A stretch of 64,000 bases of DNA, taken from assembly GCF_012113595.1 (NCBI RefSeq), contig NZ_CP050831.1, forward strand, positions 1,054,001 through 1,118,000, written 5' to 3'. This document shows positions 37,801 through 45,723 of this stretch, one piece after another. Made by a program: the position numbers and the translations under genes. Source of the stretch: Bacteroides faecium (GTDB lineage Bacteria; Bacteroidota; Bacteroidia; Bacteroidales; Bacteroidaceae). How positions within the stretch are numbered: position 1 is the first letter of the stretch; each line of letters starts with the position of its first letter. Under the pieces are notes generated by a model. It made no database searches, was not told the DNA's origin, and worked only from the letters and a program-made list of their open reading frames with translations.

Positions 37801-38167
37801 GTACGGAGTGTCCCAGATAACTGCCGACTACCGCGATGCGGGCGGCGTGCCTGTCAATCATGGCCTTGTGGATACGGAAAAGTACTATGACGCCGTGAAA
37901 GGATATGCTGCTTATTATACCTACAGTGCCACCAACGTACGTTTGGCAGAAATGAGCCTGAGCTACACATTGCCAAAGCAATGGTTCCGCGACAAACTAA
38001 GAATGACCCTCGGGCTGGTAGGAAAGAACCTCTGGATGATTTATTGCAAAGCGCCGTTCGACCCGGAAGCAACCGGCTCAACGCAGTCCAACTACTATCA
38101 GAGTTATGACTACTTCATGCAGCCTACTACACGTAACATCGGATTTAGCGTAAAACTTAATTTCTAA
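34835..38167 (+). CDS. SusC-like TonB-dependent transporter with STN signalling domain
   Basis: 1110 aa. A long positively charged N-region precedes the hydrophobic segment LFMAILLLMIPCFAFAQ, with cleavage near residue 43. Residues ~47-128 are the STN domain (VKLDFTNTSIAKVIESIEKQSGYSFFYNND), which touches the FecR anti-sigma factor. Then a CarboxypepD_reg-like domain (VSGVINDSSGPVIGASISTKNGQGT), TonB-box-like ELEQVVVTALGI, plug (ALYVIDGIPMFN; NMLTGPAAAALYGNAAASGVVLINTKKG) and barrel ending in RNIGFSVKLNF. The transported ligand is probably a released N-glycan, given the GH18 enzyme in the operon. Confidence 0.97.
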   Translation: MTNLRKYQISYQKCCHTSTQELKKSLFMAILLLMIPCFAFAQTAKRDVKLDFTNTSIAKVIESIEKQSGYSFFYNNDINTNQKTSIKMTSNDINQIVNSLLKNTSIDYRITDKRIVLFLKKAGTEQQKTYAVSGVINDSSGPVIGASISTKNGQGTITSIDGDFRLDNLHIGDVLTVSYIGYQTQNIVFNGQTRLNIVLSEEATELEQVVVTALGIKRSEKALSYNVQQLSSDDITTVKDANFMNSLNGKVAGVTINSSASGAGSAARVVMRGVKSITKSNNALYVIDGIPMFNVANEGSDTGITADQPGSDAVADINPEDIESINMLTGPAAAALYGNAAASGVVLINTKKGTKDKTNVSVSSSTTFSTPTMLPKMQSRYGNKDGVFASWGDLVNSSYDPEKFFRTGVNTINSVSLSTGTSKNQTYVSVSATNSNGILPNNKYERYNVSGRNTASLLNDKLILDFGANLIFQNDRNMTAQGRYFNPLTALYLFPRGENFDAIRMYERYNEGLGIYEQYWPYETQSMELQNPYWTMNRIVRENKKKRFMTNASLKWNIIDGIDITGRLKYDKTDVRSTDKRNASTIEQFASDYGFYSDNRKAYSSFYGDIMLNISKSFKENMWSVNANIGASINDQREEQIGHGGNLEGIYNFFAVHNIDTSAKYRRIQSGYIQQSQGVFINAEIGYKSMLYLTATGRNDWESQLAFSEASSFFYPSVGLSGVISSMVKLPEWISFLKVRGSYTEVGTSFERFITRPTYEFNVASGKWSSTSIYPMRNLKPEKTRSWEFGLNSKWLNNRLSFDLTYYKSNTINQTFTADLSISSGYSKAYIQSGNVRNEGIEMALGYSDKWNGFAWDSNLTLSWNKNKIEKLTEGSVNPMTGEPITKDSYDMGQLGNLDARVKLYKGGSIGDVYATHRIKRDGNGHIFVSQEGKIEIESVDEFKLGSILPKANMGWSNNFSYKGVNLGVTLTARFGGIALSGTQSVLDQYGVSQITADYRDAGGVPVNHGLVDTEKYYDAVKGYAAYYTYSATNVRLAEMSLSYTLPKQWFRDKLRMTLGLVGKNLWMIYCKAPFDPEATGSTQSNYYQSYDYFMQPTTRNIGFSVKLNF
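34839..34871 (-). promoter_or_regulatory. Antisense promoter inside the susC start region
   Basis: -7 TAAGTTTG at 34846-34839 and -33 TTTG at 34871-34868, spacing 21 nt. Both boxes match the Bacteroides primary-sigma consensus; no protein gene on this strand could use it. Confidence 0.65.
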
Positions 38168-38180
38168 ACAGAAAAGAATT

Positions 38181-39734
38181 ATGAAAAAAGTAACCCAAGT
38201 AATATGTTCGGTACTATTGGTAGTACTCATGTGCAATTGTACGGGAAAATTCGAGGACTTCAACTCCAATCCATATCAGCCGCCTACGCTGAACTCCCGT
38301 CTGCTCTTTGCACAGCTTATCACATGTATGTCTTCTACCGAAGAGAACCCCGCCCAACGTAACATCACTTTCTGGGCAGGCCCGTTCGGTGGCATGCTGA
38401 CTCCTTCCAGCAGTTGGAGCCGGTCGCAGCATTTCTATACCTATAATGTAGACGACAACTGGAATAAATGGTCTGTCGACTGGTATTTCAAGAACTTCTA
38501 CCCCAACTATTTCTCCATCGAACGTTTCAGCGAAGCGTCGGGACACTACTATGCATTAGCTAAAATCATGCGTGTACACATCATGCAGATTATAGCCACC
38601 ATGCAAGGCCCGCTTCCTTACTCAAAAGTGGAAAGCGGACAATATTCCGTAGCGTACGACAACGAAGAGACTGCCTGGAAAGCGATGATAGACGACCTTG
38701 ATTACAGCATCGGCGTACTTACCGCATTGATGAACACCGACCCGTCATTCAACGAGCTGACCACGGAAGACCGTATCTACAAGGGAGATTATAAAAAATG
38801 GATTAAATTTGCCAATTCCCTGAAGTTGCGTATCGCTATCCGCATCAGCAACGCAGTGCCCGAATATGCCCAGAAGAGAGCAGAAGAAGCCGTATCGCAT
38901 CCATACGGAGTGATGGACAGCAACGACTGCGACGCTTACGACGACATCTCCGCTACGAACTACAAGAATGGTCTTGCCAGTGTGAACTCATGGGGCGAAG
39001 TCCGTGCCAACGCCTGTATCGTCTCCTTCATGAACGGTTATAAAGACCCGCGCTGCGAATCTTACTTTACGAAATCGTCCGTATCCAGTGAGTATGACTA
39101 TATCGGCGTACGTTCCGGCATACAAGGCATCACTACCAGTATGTTCTCCGCCTATTCCACCGTCAAAGTGGAGACGAAAACCCCGATGCTGATATTCAAC
39201 GCAGCCGAAGTCGCTTTCCTACGTGCTGAAGGCGCATTGAAGAAGTGGAACATGGGTGGAACGGCTGAGGATTTCTACAAAGAAGGTATCCGCCTGTCAT
39301 TCAACGAACGCGGCGTATCCGGTGCCGATGCATACATCGCCAACACCACGAACGTGCCGGCAGACTACGCCTGTCCGCTGAACTCTGCCTACAACTACAC
39401 CAATCCGTGCAAACTACCGGTAGCCTGGGATAAAACGGGCCCCAACGCAGACGAAGACAACCTGCAGCGTATCCTGACACAGAAGATGATTGCCAACTTC
39501 CCGATTGGAAACGAAACATGGGCAGACTTCCGCCGTACCGGATACCCGGCTGTATTCCCCGCACACGACAACCTTTCAACGCAAGGTGTCACCAAAGAAC
39601 GCCAGCAACGCCGCCTGCGTTTCTCGGAAGACGAATACAGCAGTAATGAAGCCAATGTGACAGAAGCTTGTTCCTTCTTATCGAACGGACAAGACACGGA
39701 CGCTACCGATTTATGGTGGGCTAAGAAAAATTAA
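38181..39734 (+). CDS. SusD-like lipoprotein (SusD_2 type)
   Basis: 517 aa. Lipobox LMCNC gives a lipidated Cys near residue 18-20, followed by TGKFEDFNSNPYQP, the characteristic start of the 'SusD and RagB like 2' group. Contains GHYYALAKIMRVHIMQIIATMQGPLPYSKV, KWIKFANSLKLRIAIRIS, PMLIFNAAEVAFLRAEGALKKW and a tail RQQRRLRFSEDEYSSNEANV with WWAKKN at the end. This subtype typically accompanies STN-bearing SusC proteins in host-glycan loci. Begins 13 nt after SusC. Confidence 0.93.
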   Translation: MKKVTQVICSVLLVVLMCNCTGKFEDFNSNPYQPPTLNSRLLFAQLITCMSSTEENPAQRNITFWAGPFGGMLTPSSSWSRSQHFYTYNVDDNWNKWSVDWYFKNFYPNYFSIERFSEASGHYYALAKIMRVHIMQIIATMQGPLPYSKVESGQYSVAYDNEETAWKAMIDDLDYSIGVLTALMNTDPSFNELTTEDRIYKGDYKKWIKFANSLKLRIAIRISNAVPEYAQKRAEEAVSHPYGVMDSNDCDAYDDISATNYKNGLASVNSWGEVRANACIVSFMNGYKDPRCESYFTKSSVSSEYDYIGVRSGIQGITTSMFSAYSTVKVETKTPMLIFNAAEVAFLRAEGALKKWNMGGTAEDFYKEGIRLSFNERGVSGADAYIANTTNVPADYACPLNSAYNYTNPCKLPVAWDKTGPNADEDNLQRILTQKMIANFPIGNETWADFRRTGYPAVFPAHDNLSTQGVTKERQQRRLRFSEDEYSSNEANVTEACSFLSNGQDTDATDLWWAKKN

Positions 39735-39762
39735 ACGGATGAATTACTAAAGAAAAAACAAT

Positions 39763-40695
39763 ATGAAAAAGATATTCTACTTTTTATTTGTGATGCTCAT
39801 AGCTATGAACTTACATAGCTGCGATGACTGGACTGAAATGGAGACTAAAAACTTCGAACCGGAACCGTTGTCCGAAGAATACTATGCAGCGCTCAGGGAA
39901 TATAAGAAAAGCGACCATCCTCTTGCATTCGGATGGTTCGGAAGCTGGTCGCCGCAAGGGGCAGCCTCGTTATATTACAGTCTGAAAAGTATTCCCGACA
40001 GTGTAGACATCGTTTCTATCTGGGGGTCATACGGCAGTTTGACGCAATTCCAGAAAGACGACTTGAAATATGTTCAGGAAGTACTGGGCACACGTGTCAC
40101 GTTCACCTTGTTCTCACACAATATGGCGAACCTTCCCGGTAACTTCGAGAACATCCCGGAGAATATTCCGAAAGCCGCAAAAGCGATAGCCGACAGTATC
40201 CACAAATACGGTTATGACGGAATTGACTTTGACCACGAATGTACCAGCAAAGACTTGCTGTACAAGGAAGAGAACATGACCGCCCTGTTAAAGGAAATGC
40301 GCAAGCTGCTGGGACCGGACAAGCTGATTATCGTAGACGGCTTCGTAGAGCTTATTTCAGAAGAAGGTTGGAAATATGCCGACTATGCAGTATCACAGGC
40401 ATACGGAGCATCTTCTGCCACCCGACTGAAACAACGGTTCGACTGGATAAAAGAACACATAGGTCCCGAACGCTATATTGTTACGGAAAACTTTGAAAGC
40501 TGGGCTGCCAACGGCGGCGTTACTTTCCGCGACCCGGAACGCGGAGAAATGCCGTCATTGCTCGGAATGGCTTACTGGAACCCTGCCGAAGGACGCAAAG
40601 GGGGACTGGGCACGTTCCACATGGAATACGAATTTTCCAACAATTACAAATACTTGCGTCAAGCTATCCAAATAATGAACCCTGCTAAAAAATAA
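39763..40695 (+). CDS. GH18 endo-beta-N-acetylglucosaminidase, lipoprotein
   Basis: 310 aa with lipobox LHSC (Cys20). TIM-barrel GH18 with HPLAFGWFGSWSP at the first strand, VDIVSIWGSYGS, and the catalytic DGxDxDxE motif as D152-G-I-D155-F-D157-H-E159, where E159 is the general acid and D157 orients the substrate N-acetyl group. VDGFVELISEEGWKYADYAVSQAYG and the FESWAANGG region line the cleft. Single-domain length and lipoprotein form match Bacteroides ENGases that cut between the two core GlcNAc residues of N-glycans. Whether it prefers high-mannose or complex glycans cannot be read here; sulfatases downstream point to sulfated complex glycans (inference). Confidence 0.9.
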   Translation: MKKIFYFLFVMLIAMNLHSCDDWTEMETKNFEPEPLSEEYYAALREYKKSDHPLAFGWFGSWSPQGAASLYYSLKSIPDSVDIVSIWGSYGSLTQFQKDDLKYVQEVLGTRVTFTLFSHNMANLPGNFENIPENIPKAAKAIADSIHKYGYDGIDFDHECTSKDLLYKEENMTALLKEMRKLLGPDKLIIVDGFVELISEEGWKYADYAVSQAYGASSATRLKQRFDWIKEHIGPERYIVTENFESWAANGGVTFRDPERGEMPSLLGMAYWNPAEGRKGGLGTFHMEYEFSNNYKYLRQAIQIMNPAKK

Positions 40696-40701
40696 TAGAG
40701 T

Positions 40702-41841
40702 ATGAGAAAGAACAAAACATATGCATTATTTGCCGGATTATTGGCTCTGCTAGCCTTCACTGGTTGCAAAGAAGAATATGAGCCGATAGGAAACCGCATG
40801 TACATCAACGAAGCCGCCTTCAAGAATGTAAAAAGCGTACCCGTCAATGTAGGTGAGAAAACGGTGACGAACTTTACGGTCCGCATCGCCGACATCATGC
40901 CCCAAGACGTCAACGCCACGTTGGTGGTGGATGAAACCATACTGAACGAATACAATGAGAAGATGCTCGCCAGCTATTCATTATTGCCGGCGGACAAGCA
41001 TTCGTTCGACAAAGAAGTGACTATCGCAAGCGGCAAGACAATGGCCCAACCGACTGTTGTGACTATCAGCCCCTATGACGCGGCAGAAGGCGTAAAATAT
41101 GCGCTGCCCATCAGGGTGGTAGGAGACGGCAGTGTGCCGGAAGAAAGACTGGGTTCCAAATATCTCTTGCTGCTCGACAAGCCCTGGACGCAATACACGC
41201 CTTACATGAGTACTCTAGGTGGCTTCAAATCTGAGAACGTGAAAACGCTTTCGGTAGAAAACTTCACTATCGAGTTCTGGCTGTGGATGGACGGATTCGA
41301 CCACAACAACCAGTGCGTCATCGACTGTTCTGCCTTCTATATCCGCTTGGGTAATGCCAACAACCAGATTACGAAAGAGCAGTTGCAGATTAACATCTTC
41401 GGAACGCAAGCCGAAAACAACAAGGGCTTCTTCAACAACTTCTCCTTCCAGAAACGTACATGGACACACGTGGCTCTTGTCTACGACCAGGTGAAATGTC
41501 ATTTCTACGCCAACGGAGAAAAAGTACAGGACGTTGAAGCAAGCGGTGTACCTGTTCCTATCACATCCATTGCCTTCTTCAACACCAATACGAAGAACGA
41601 GCACATGATGGGACAGGCACGGCTCTGGAACAAGGCGCTTACGCAATCCGAAATCCAGAACAACATGGCAGGTCCGGTTGCTGTAAACTCCAACCTTGTC
41701 GGTTACTGGAAAATGGACGAAGGTCCCGCCGAAGAAGGAAAAGACGAAATCCTCTTCGACAGCTCCGGCAACAACAACCATGCAACGTTAATTTCCGGAA
41801 GTGTCAAAGAATGGAGAGCCGACCAGTGCTTTACAAAGTAA
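40702..41841 (+). CDS. DUF1735 and LamG-domain surface lipoprotein
   Basis: 379 aa. Lipobox FTGC (Cys22). Residues ~35-150 are a DUF1735-type beta domain with IADIMPQDVNATLVVDETILNEYN and KTMAQPTVVTISP; residues ~180-370 are a concanavalin/LamG-like domain (SVENFTIEFWLWMDGFDH; RTWTHVALVYDQVKCHFYANG; IQNNMAGPVAVNSNLVGYWKMDEG). Such DUF1735-LamG proteins follow GH18 ENGases in Bacteroides N-glycan PULs and probably bind glycan or protein at the surface. Starts 6 nt after GH18. Confidence 0.85.
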   Translation: MRKNKTYALFAGLLALLAFTGCKEEYEPIGNRMYINEAAFKNVKSVPVNVGEKTVTNFTVRIADIMPQDVNATLVVDETILNEYNEKMLASYSLLPADKHSFDKEVTIASGKTMAQPTVVTISPYDAAEGVKYALPIRVVGDGSVPEERLGSKYLLLLDKPWTQYTPYMSTLGGFKSENVKTLSVENFTIEFWLWMDGFDHNNQCVIDCSAFYIRLGNANNQITKEQLQINIFGTQAENNKGFFNNFSFQKRTWTHVALVYDQVKCHFYANGEKVQDVEASGVPVPITSIAFFNTNTKNEHMMGQARLWNKALTQSEIQNNMAGPVAVNSNLVGYWKMDEGPAEEGKDEILFDSSGNNNHATLISGSVKEWRADQCFTK

Positions 41842-41851
41842 AATAACTTCT

Positions 41852-41890
41852 CTTCCGGGACGGCAAGTCCCGGAAGAATGAAAGTTTTTT
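41852..41890 (+). terminator. Hairpin after the LamG gene
   Basis: CTTCCGGGAC (41852-41861) and GTCCCGGAAG (41867-41876) form a perfect 10-bp GC-rich stem with a 5-nt loop; TTTTTT follows at 41885-41890 after an 8-nt gap. Likely the end of the susC-susD-GH18-LamG transcript, with the sulfatases transcribed separately or by read-through. Confidence 0.6.
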
Positions 41891-41927
41891 GCCGAAAAAT
41901 GACATAGTGTAAATCACATTCATTATC

Positions 41928-41997
41928 TTTAGACGTGAATTAAGCGGTCTTACGAATTTCTTCCCGATTCGTTCCACAAGCTTGATTCACGTCTAAA
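41928..41997 (+). promoter_or_regulatory. Large structured leader upstream of the sulfatase pair
   Basis: TTTAGACGTGAATTAAGC (41928-41945) pairs with GCTTGATTCACGTCTAAA (41980-41997) over 18 positions with only one T/G wobble. Inside, ACGAAT (41952-41957) pairs with ATTCGT (41967-41972). The 70-nt element ends 49 nt before the first sulfatase ATG. It may be an RNA control element or a cruciform operator; I do not recognise it as a known riboswitch. Confidence 0.55.
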
Positions 41998-42046
41998 ATA
42001 TTATAACCCTTTTAAAAACACAACTTTAAATGCAATCATTGGCAAT

Positions 42047-43540
42047 ATGAAACGAATCATCCAACATCCATTCAATATCCGCTACCTCTCCCTCATTCTC
42101 GCGCCACTAGCCGCCGGATGCCAGTCGAATACGGAAAATGCCCCGAAGCATCCCAATGTATTATTCATTTTGACAGATGATTTACAGGCTTCTTCCATCC
42201 ATGCGCTAGGTAACAATGACGTGCACACTCCCGCTATCGACAGCCTCATCGCCGCAGGAGTCACCTTTACAAATACGTACACGAACGGCGCCCTATGCGG
42301 AGCGTTGTCCATGCCGAGCCGCGCCATGCTGATGACCGGACGCGGATTGTACGACATCCAGGCAGACGGAATGAAGATTCCCGAAGTGCACACCACTTTC
42401 CCGCAACAATTCAAGCGGAATGGTTACCGCACCTTTGCCACGGGAAAATGGCATTCGGACATGGCGTCTTTCAACCGTTCCTTCCAGGAAGGAGATAATA
42501 TCTATTTCGGCGGAATGCATCCGTATGAACTGAACGGACATTGCTCACCCCACCTGCACCGCTACGACTCGACAGGCGTATATGGGCAGGAGACGAAATT
42601 TATCGGAGAAGAGTTTTCATCGAAAATGTATGCCGACGCAGCTATCCGCTTTCTGCAGACGCGGAAGGATGATAAACAACCTTTCCTTGCATATGTCGCA
42701 TTTACGTCACCTCACGACCCGCGCAACCAGCTTCCTGCTTACGGTCAGAAATACACTCCGGACAGTCTTAGCCTGCCTGCCAACTTTCTGCCTGCCCATC
42801 CATTCGACAACGGAGAAATGGACGTGCGCGACGAATTACTGGTACCCGCCCCGCGGACAGGCGAACAGATACAAAAAGAGCTTTCCGATTATTACGGGAT
42901 GATTAGTGAAGTGGACGTACAGATAGGACGTGTCATGCAGGCATTGCAGGAAACGGGACAAGCGGACAATACAATCATTGTCTTTGCTTCCGACAACGGT
43001 CTGGCAGTGGGACGTCATGGATTACTGGGCAAACAGAATCTTTACGACCACAGCGTGAAAGTACCGCTCACCCTTATCGCTCCTGCCTACAAAGGGCAGA
43101 AAGGAAAGAAGAACCATGCCTTGTGCTATCTGCACGACATCGCCCCGACACTCTGCGAACTGGCGAACATTGCCCTGCCGGAAAGCATGACGGGCCAATC
43201 CCTCTGTCACGTACTGGAAGACTCCACCGCCACACACCGCAGCGACTTATTTCTCGCCTATTCCAACCTGCAACGGGGATTTGTCAGCGGAAACTACAAA
43301 TATCTTATATATAATGTAAGCGGAACAATCACCGAACAACTGTTCGACCTTCAGAACGACCCGTTGGAACAGCACAATCTATTACCCGGACAAGAGGAGA
43401 CAGCACATAACTTGAAAGAACAATTAGCCTTCCGCATGGAAGAAGAGAAAGATTTCTGCGACTTATCCGACTCCCGCTGGTGGCAGGACGGACACAAACT
43501 CACATTTGACGAAATGCAACACTTATATATTTATGAATAA
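42047..43540 (+). CDS. S1-family sulfatase, Ser-type, lipoprotein
   Basis: 497 aa. N-terminal hydrophobic region ends with LAAGC, a lipobox (Cys25). Alkaline-phosphatase-fold sulfatase: metal ligands D44-D45 in ILTDDL, and the formylglycine site S88-M-P-S-R92, the Ser version of C/S-x-P-S-R that needs the radical SAM anaerobic maturase. Further motifs GKWHSD (Lys and His of the active site), FTSPHDPR and FASDNGLAVGRHGLLGKQ. It hydrolyses a sulfate ester on a carbohydrate; the subfamily and position on the sugar cannot be assigned by eye. It overlaps the next sulfatase by 8 nt. Confidence 0.9.
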   Translation: MKRIIQHPFNIRYLSLILAPLAAGCQSNTENAPKHPNVLFILTDDLQASSIHALGNNDVHTPAIDSLIAAGVTFTNTYTNGALCGALSMPSRAMLMTGRGLYDIQADGMKIPEVHTTFPQQFKRNGYRTFATGKWHSDMASFNRSFQEGDNIYFGGMHPYELNGHCSPHLHRYDSTGVYGQETKFIGEEFSSKMYADAAIRFLQTRKDDKQPFLAYVAFTSPHDPRNQLPAYGQKYTPDSLSLPANFLPAHPFDNGEMDVRDELLVPAPRTGEQIQKELSDYYGMISEVDVQIGRVMQALQETGQADNTIIVFASDNGLAVGRHGLLGKQNLYDHSVKVPLTLIAPAYKGQKGKKNHALCYLHDIAPTLCELANIALPESMTGQSLCHVLEDSTATHRSDLFLAYSNLQRGFVSGNYKYLIYNVSGTITEQLFDLQNDPLEQHNLLPGQEETAHNLKEQLAFRMEEEKDFCDLSDSRWWQDGHKLTFDEMQHLYIYE

Positions 43541-45122
43541 ACTGATACTTACCGGACTGCTGGCAGCCGGAGCAATGACACACATTCAAGGTGCCCAGTC
43601 CACAGGACAAGAGGGGCAGCAGCAAAACTCTAAGGATAAAGCCCAGCGCCCCAATATCCTTTTTATCCTGAGTGACGACCACACTTCGCAAGCATGGGGT
43701 ATCTACGGCGGAGTGCTGGCTGACTACGCCCACAATGACAATATCCGCCGACTGGCAAACGAGGGCGTAGTGCTCGACAACTGTTTCTGCACCAACTCCA
43801 TCTCCGCCCCCAGCCGCGCCAGCATCCTCACCGGGCTATACAGCCACCGGAACGGGCTTTACACGCTAGCCGACTCACTGGATACTTCCATCCCCACACT
43901 GGCAACCGCCCTGCAAGCCAACGGCTACAATACCGGACTTGTCGGCAAATGGCACATACAGTCGCAACCGCAAGGATTCGATTATTACTCTATCTTCTAC
44001 GACCAGGGAGAATACCGCGACCCCACTTTCATCGAAAGCACCGACCCGTGGCCGGGCAACCGCCGGTTCGGCGAGCGTGTACTCGGTTTCTCCACCGACC
44101 TCGTCACCGAAAAAGCCATCAACTGGATAAAGCAGCAGGACGGCAACGAACCTTTCCTGATGTGCTGCCACTTCAAAGCCACCCACGAGCCATACGACTA
44201 CCCGACGCGCATGGAGCACCTCTATGACGGTGTCACCTTCCCCGAACCGGAGAACCTTCTCGACTGGGGGCCGGAAACCAACGGCCGTTCTTTCGTCGGA
44301 CAAACCATCGAAGAACTGGAGCGTCGCTGGAGAACCGCCTCGAAAGACCCGGACAAATGGTGGTGCCGCTACCCCGGACTGCCGTTCAGTACCGAAGGGA
44401 TGCAACGGACTGCCGCCCGACGTGCAGCTTATCAGAAATTTATCCGCGACTATATGCGTTGCGGAGCTACCATAGACGACAACATCGGCAAACTTCTGAA
44501 AACTCTCGATGAAATGGGCATTGCCGACAACACCATCGTTGTCTATGTCTCCGACCAGGGTTATTTCCTCGGCGAACACGGCTTCTTCGACAAACGGATG
44601 TTTTATGAAGAATCAGCCCGCATGCCTTTCGTCATCCGCTATCCCAAAAAGGTTCCCGCAGGGCAACGTCTGAAAGACTTGGTGCTCAACGTCGATTTTG
44701 CACCGACATTAGCCGAGTTTGCCGGAGTAAAAATGGAGAATGTACAAGGACACAGCTTCACCGGCAACCTCGAAGGAAAAACTCCGGCAGACTGGCGGAA
44801 AGAAATCTATTACCGCTACTGGACGAATCACGCTATCCGCCCGGCACATTTCGCTATCCGTTCCGACCGATACAAACTTATATTCTACTACGCCAGGAAT
44901 TTGGATATGACCGATACGGAAAACTTCGATTTCACTCCGGCATGGGATTTCTATGATTTACAGAATGACCCGCACGAGAATCACAACTTGTATAATGACC
45001 CGAAATACGCTTCTATCATCAAGCAGATGAAGAAGGATTTATTAAATCTTCGCAAGGAAGTGGGTGATACTGACGAAAAGTATCCGGAAATGCAGGAGCT
45101 ATTCGAGAAGTATTATAAATAA
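43533..45122 (+). CDS. S1-family sulfatase, Ser-type, periplasmic
   Basis: ATG 43533 overlaps the stop of the preceding sulfatase; a TTG 27 nt earlier opens the frame but gives no better signal. ~529 aa with a signal peptide (LILTGLLAAGAMTHIQGAQ). D48-D49 in LSDDH, formylglycine site S91-A-P-S-R95, GKWHIQ, HFKATHEPYD, YVSDQGYFLGEHGFFDKR and a C-terminal ENHNLYNDPKY block. The general plan resembles bacterial GlcNAc-6-sulfatase/heparan-type S1 enzymes, but I would not fix the subfamily. Translationally coupled to the upstream sulfatase, so the two probably act on the same glycan. Confidence 0.9.
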   Translation: MNKLILTGLLAAGAMTHIQGAQSTGQEGQQQNSKDKAQRPNILFILSDDHTSQAWGIYGGVLADYAHNDNIRRLANEGVVLDNCFCTNSISAPSRASILTGLYSHRNGLYTLADSLDTSIPTLATALQANGYNTGLVGKWHIQSQPQGFDYYSIFYDQGEYRDPTFIESTDPWPGNRRFGERVLGFSTDLVTEKAINWIKQQDGNEPFLMCCHFKATHEPYDYPTRMEHLYDGVTFPEPENLLDWGPETNGRSFVGQTIEELERRWRTASKDPDKWWCRYPGLPFSTEGMQRTAARRAAYQKFIRDYMRCGATIDDNIGKLLKTLDEMGIADNTIVVYVSDQGYFLGEHGFFDKRMFYEESARMPFVIRYPKKVPAGQRLKDLVLNVDFAPTLAEFAGVKMENVQGHSFTGNLEGKTPADWRKEIYYRYWTNHAIRPAHFAIRSDRYKLIFYYARNLDMTDTENFDFTPAWDFYDLQNDPHENHNLYNDPKYASIIKQMKKDLLNLRKEVGDTDEKYPEMQELFEKYYK

Positions 45123-45241
45123 AGGCTCATTCATGATTGATGCGGAAATGAGCTAAACCGTGCGGAAATGAATGAAAATTTGTTTTCAATTACTGATTCG
45201 CATAAGTAGAACATAACCTTTTGAACCATAAGTTCCACCTG

Positions 45242-45342
45242 TTTCACCTTATCTCTGAAACATCGATGAATAAGGAGATAGCGGGTGAAAGCGTAGGGAA
45301 GAACCAGGTGAAGTCTTCCATTATCGCTTTCACCTTTTGAAT
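45242..45342 (+). repeat. Left ~100-bp inverted-repeat arm
   Basis: Matches the reverse complement of 45616-45723 at roughly three of four positions with a few short gaps. The arm itself can also fold, since TTTCACC (45242-45248) pairs with GGTGAAA (45284-45290) and AGGTGAA (45306-45312) with TTCACCT further on. Confidence 0.7.
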
Positions 45343-45365
45343 TTATTTATACCGATTGCTGGACA

Positions 45366-45620
45366 TATAGAGCCACTGTGCTGAATATATAGATGCAATA
45401 CGGTGAGTATATAGATGCAATCTGTTGAATCTATAGATGTACCAATTCAAGTATTAATAGATGAGAACCAAGGTATTAACACCTGACAACTAGGCTATTA
45501 ATATCTGACAGCTCATCTATTAATACCTGACAATGGATTTGCTATAAGCATATTTTCATTAGCTATAATGATATCCGGATTAGCTATAATGATATTGGTT
45601 TTAGCTCAAGAGATATTTTG
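45366..45620 (+). repeat. Twelve-unit array: 3 blocks of 4 units at 22, 22 and 21 bp pitch
   Basis: Block A: TATAG at 45366, 45388, 45410 and 45432 (consensus around ATATAGATGCAAT). Block B: TATTAA at 45452, 45474, 45496 and 45518 (consensus CTATTAATACCTGACA). Block C: GCTATA, last copy GCTCAA, at 45541, 45562, 45583 and 45604 (consensus TTAGCTATAATGATAT). Spacing is exactly 22, 22 and 21 bp in the three blocks. Units within a block are similar but not identical, and each block has a short self-complementary core (TATA, TATTAATA, TAGCTA). Confidence 0.8.
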
Positions 45621-45723
45621 AAAAGGCAAGGTGGAACCGATAATGTTCTGTTTCACCTAATTTTACCCCTCGCTTTCACCCGCTATAACCTTATTCATCG
45701 GCATTTCAAGAATCAGGTGAAAT
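45616..45723 (-). repeat. Right ~100-bp inverted-repeat arm
   Basis: Partner of the arm at 45242-45342. From 45724 to 45842 nothing is recognised except two TACGCAGT copies at 45788 and 45821. Confidence 0.7.

Noticed and set aside
45366..45620. Possible CRISPR array or plasmid iteron origin
   Set aside because: No identical repeats or spacers. Iterons would be near-identical and beside a rep gene; none is here.
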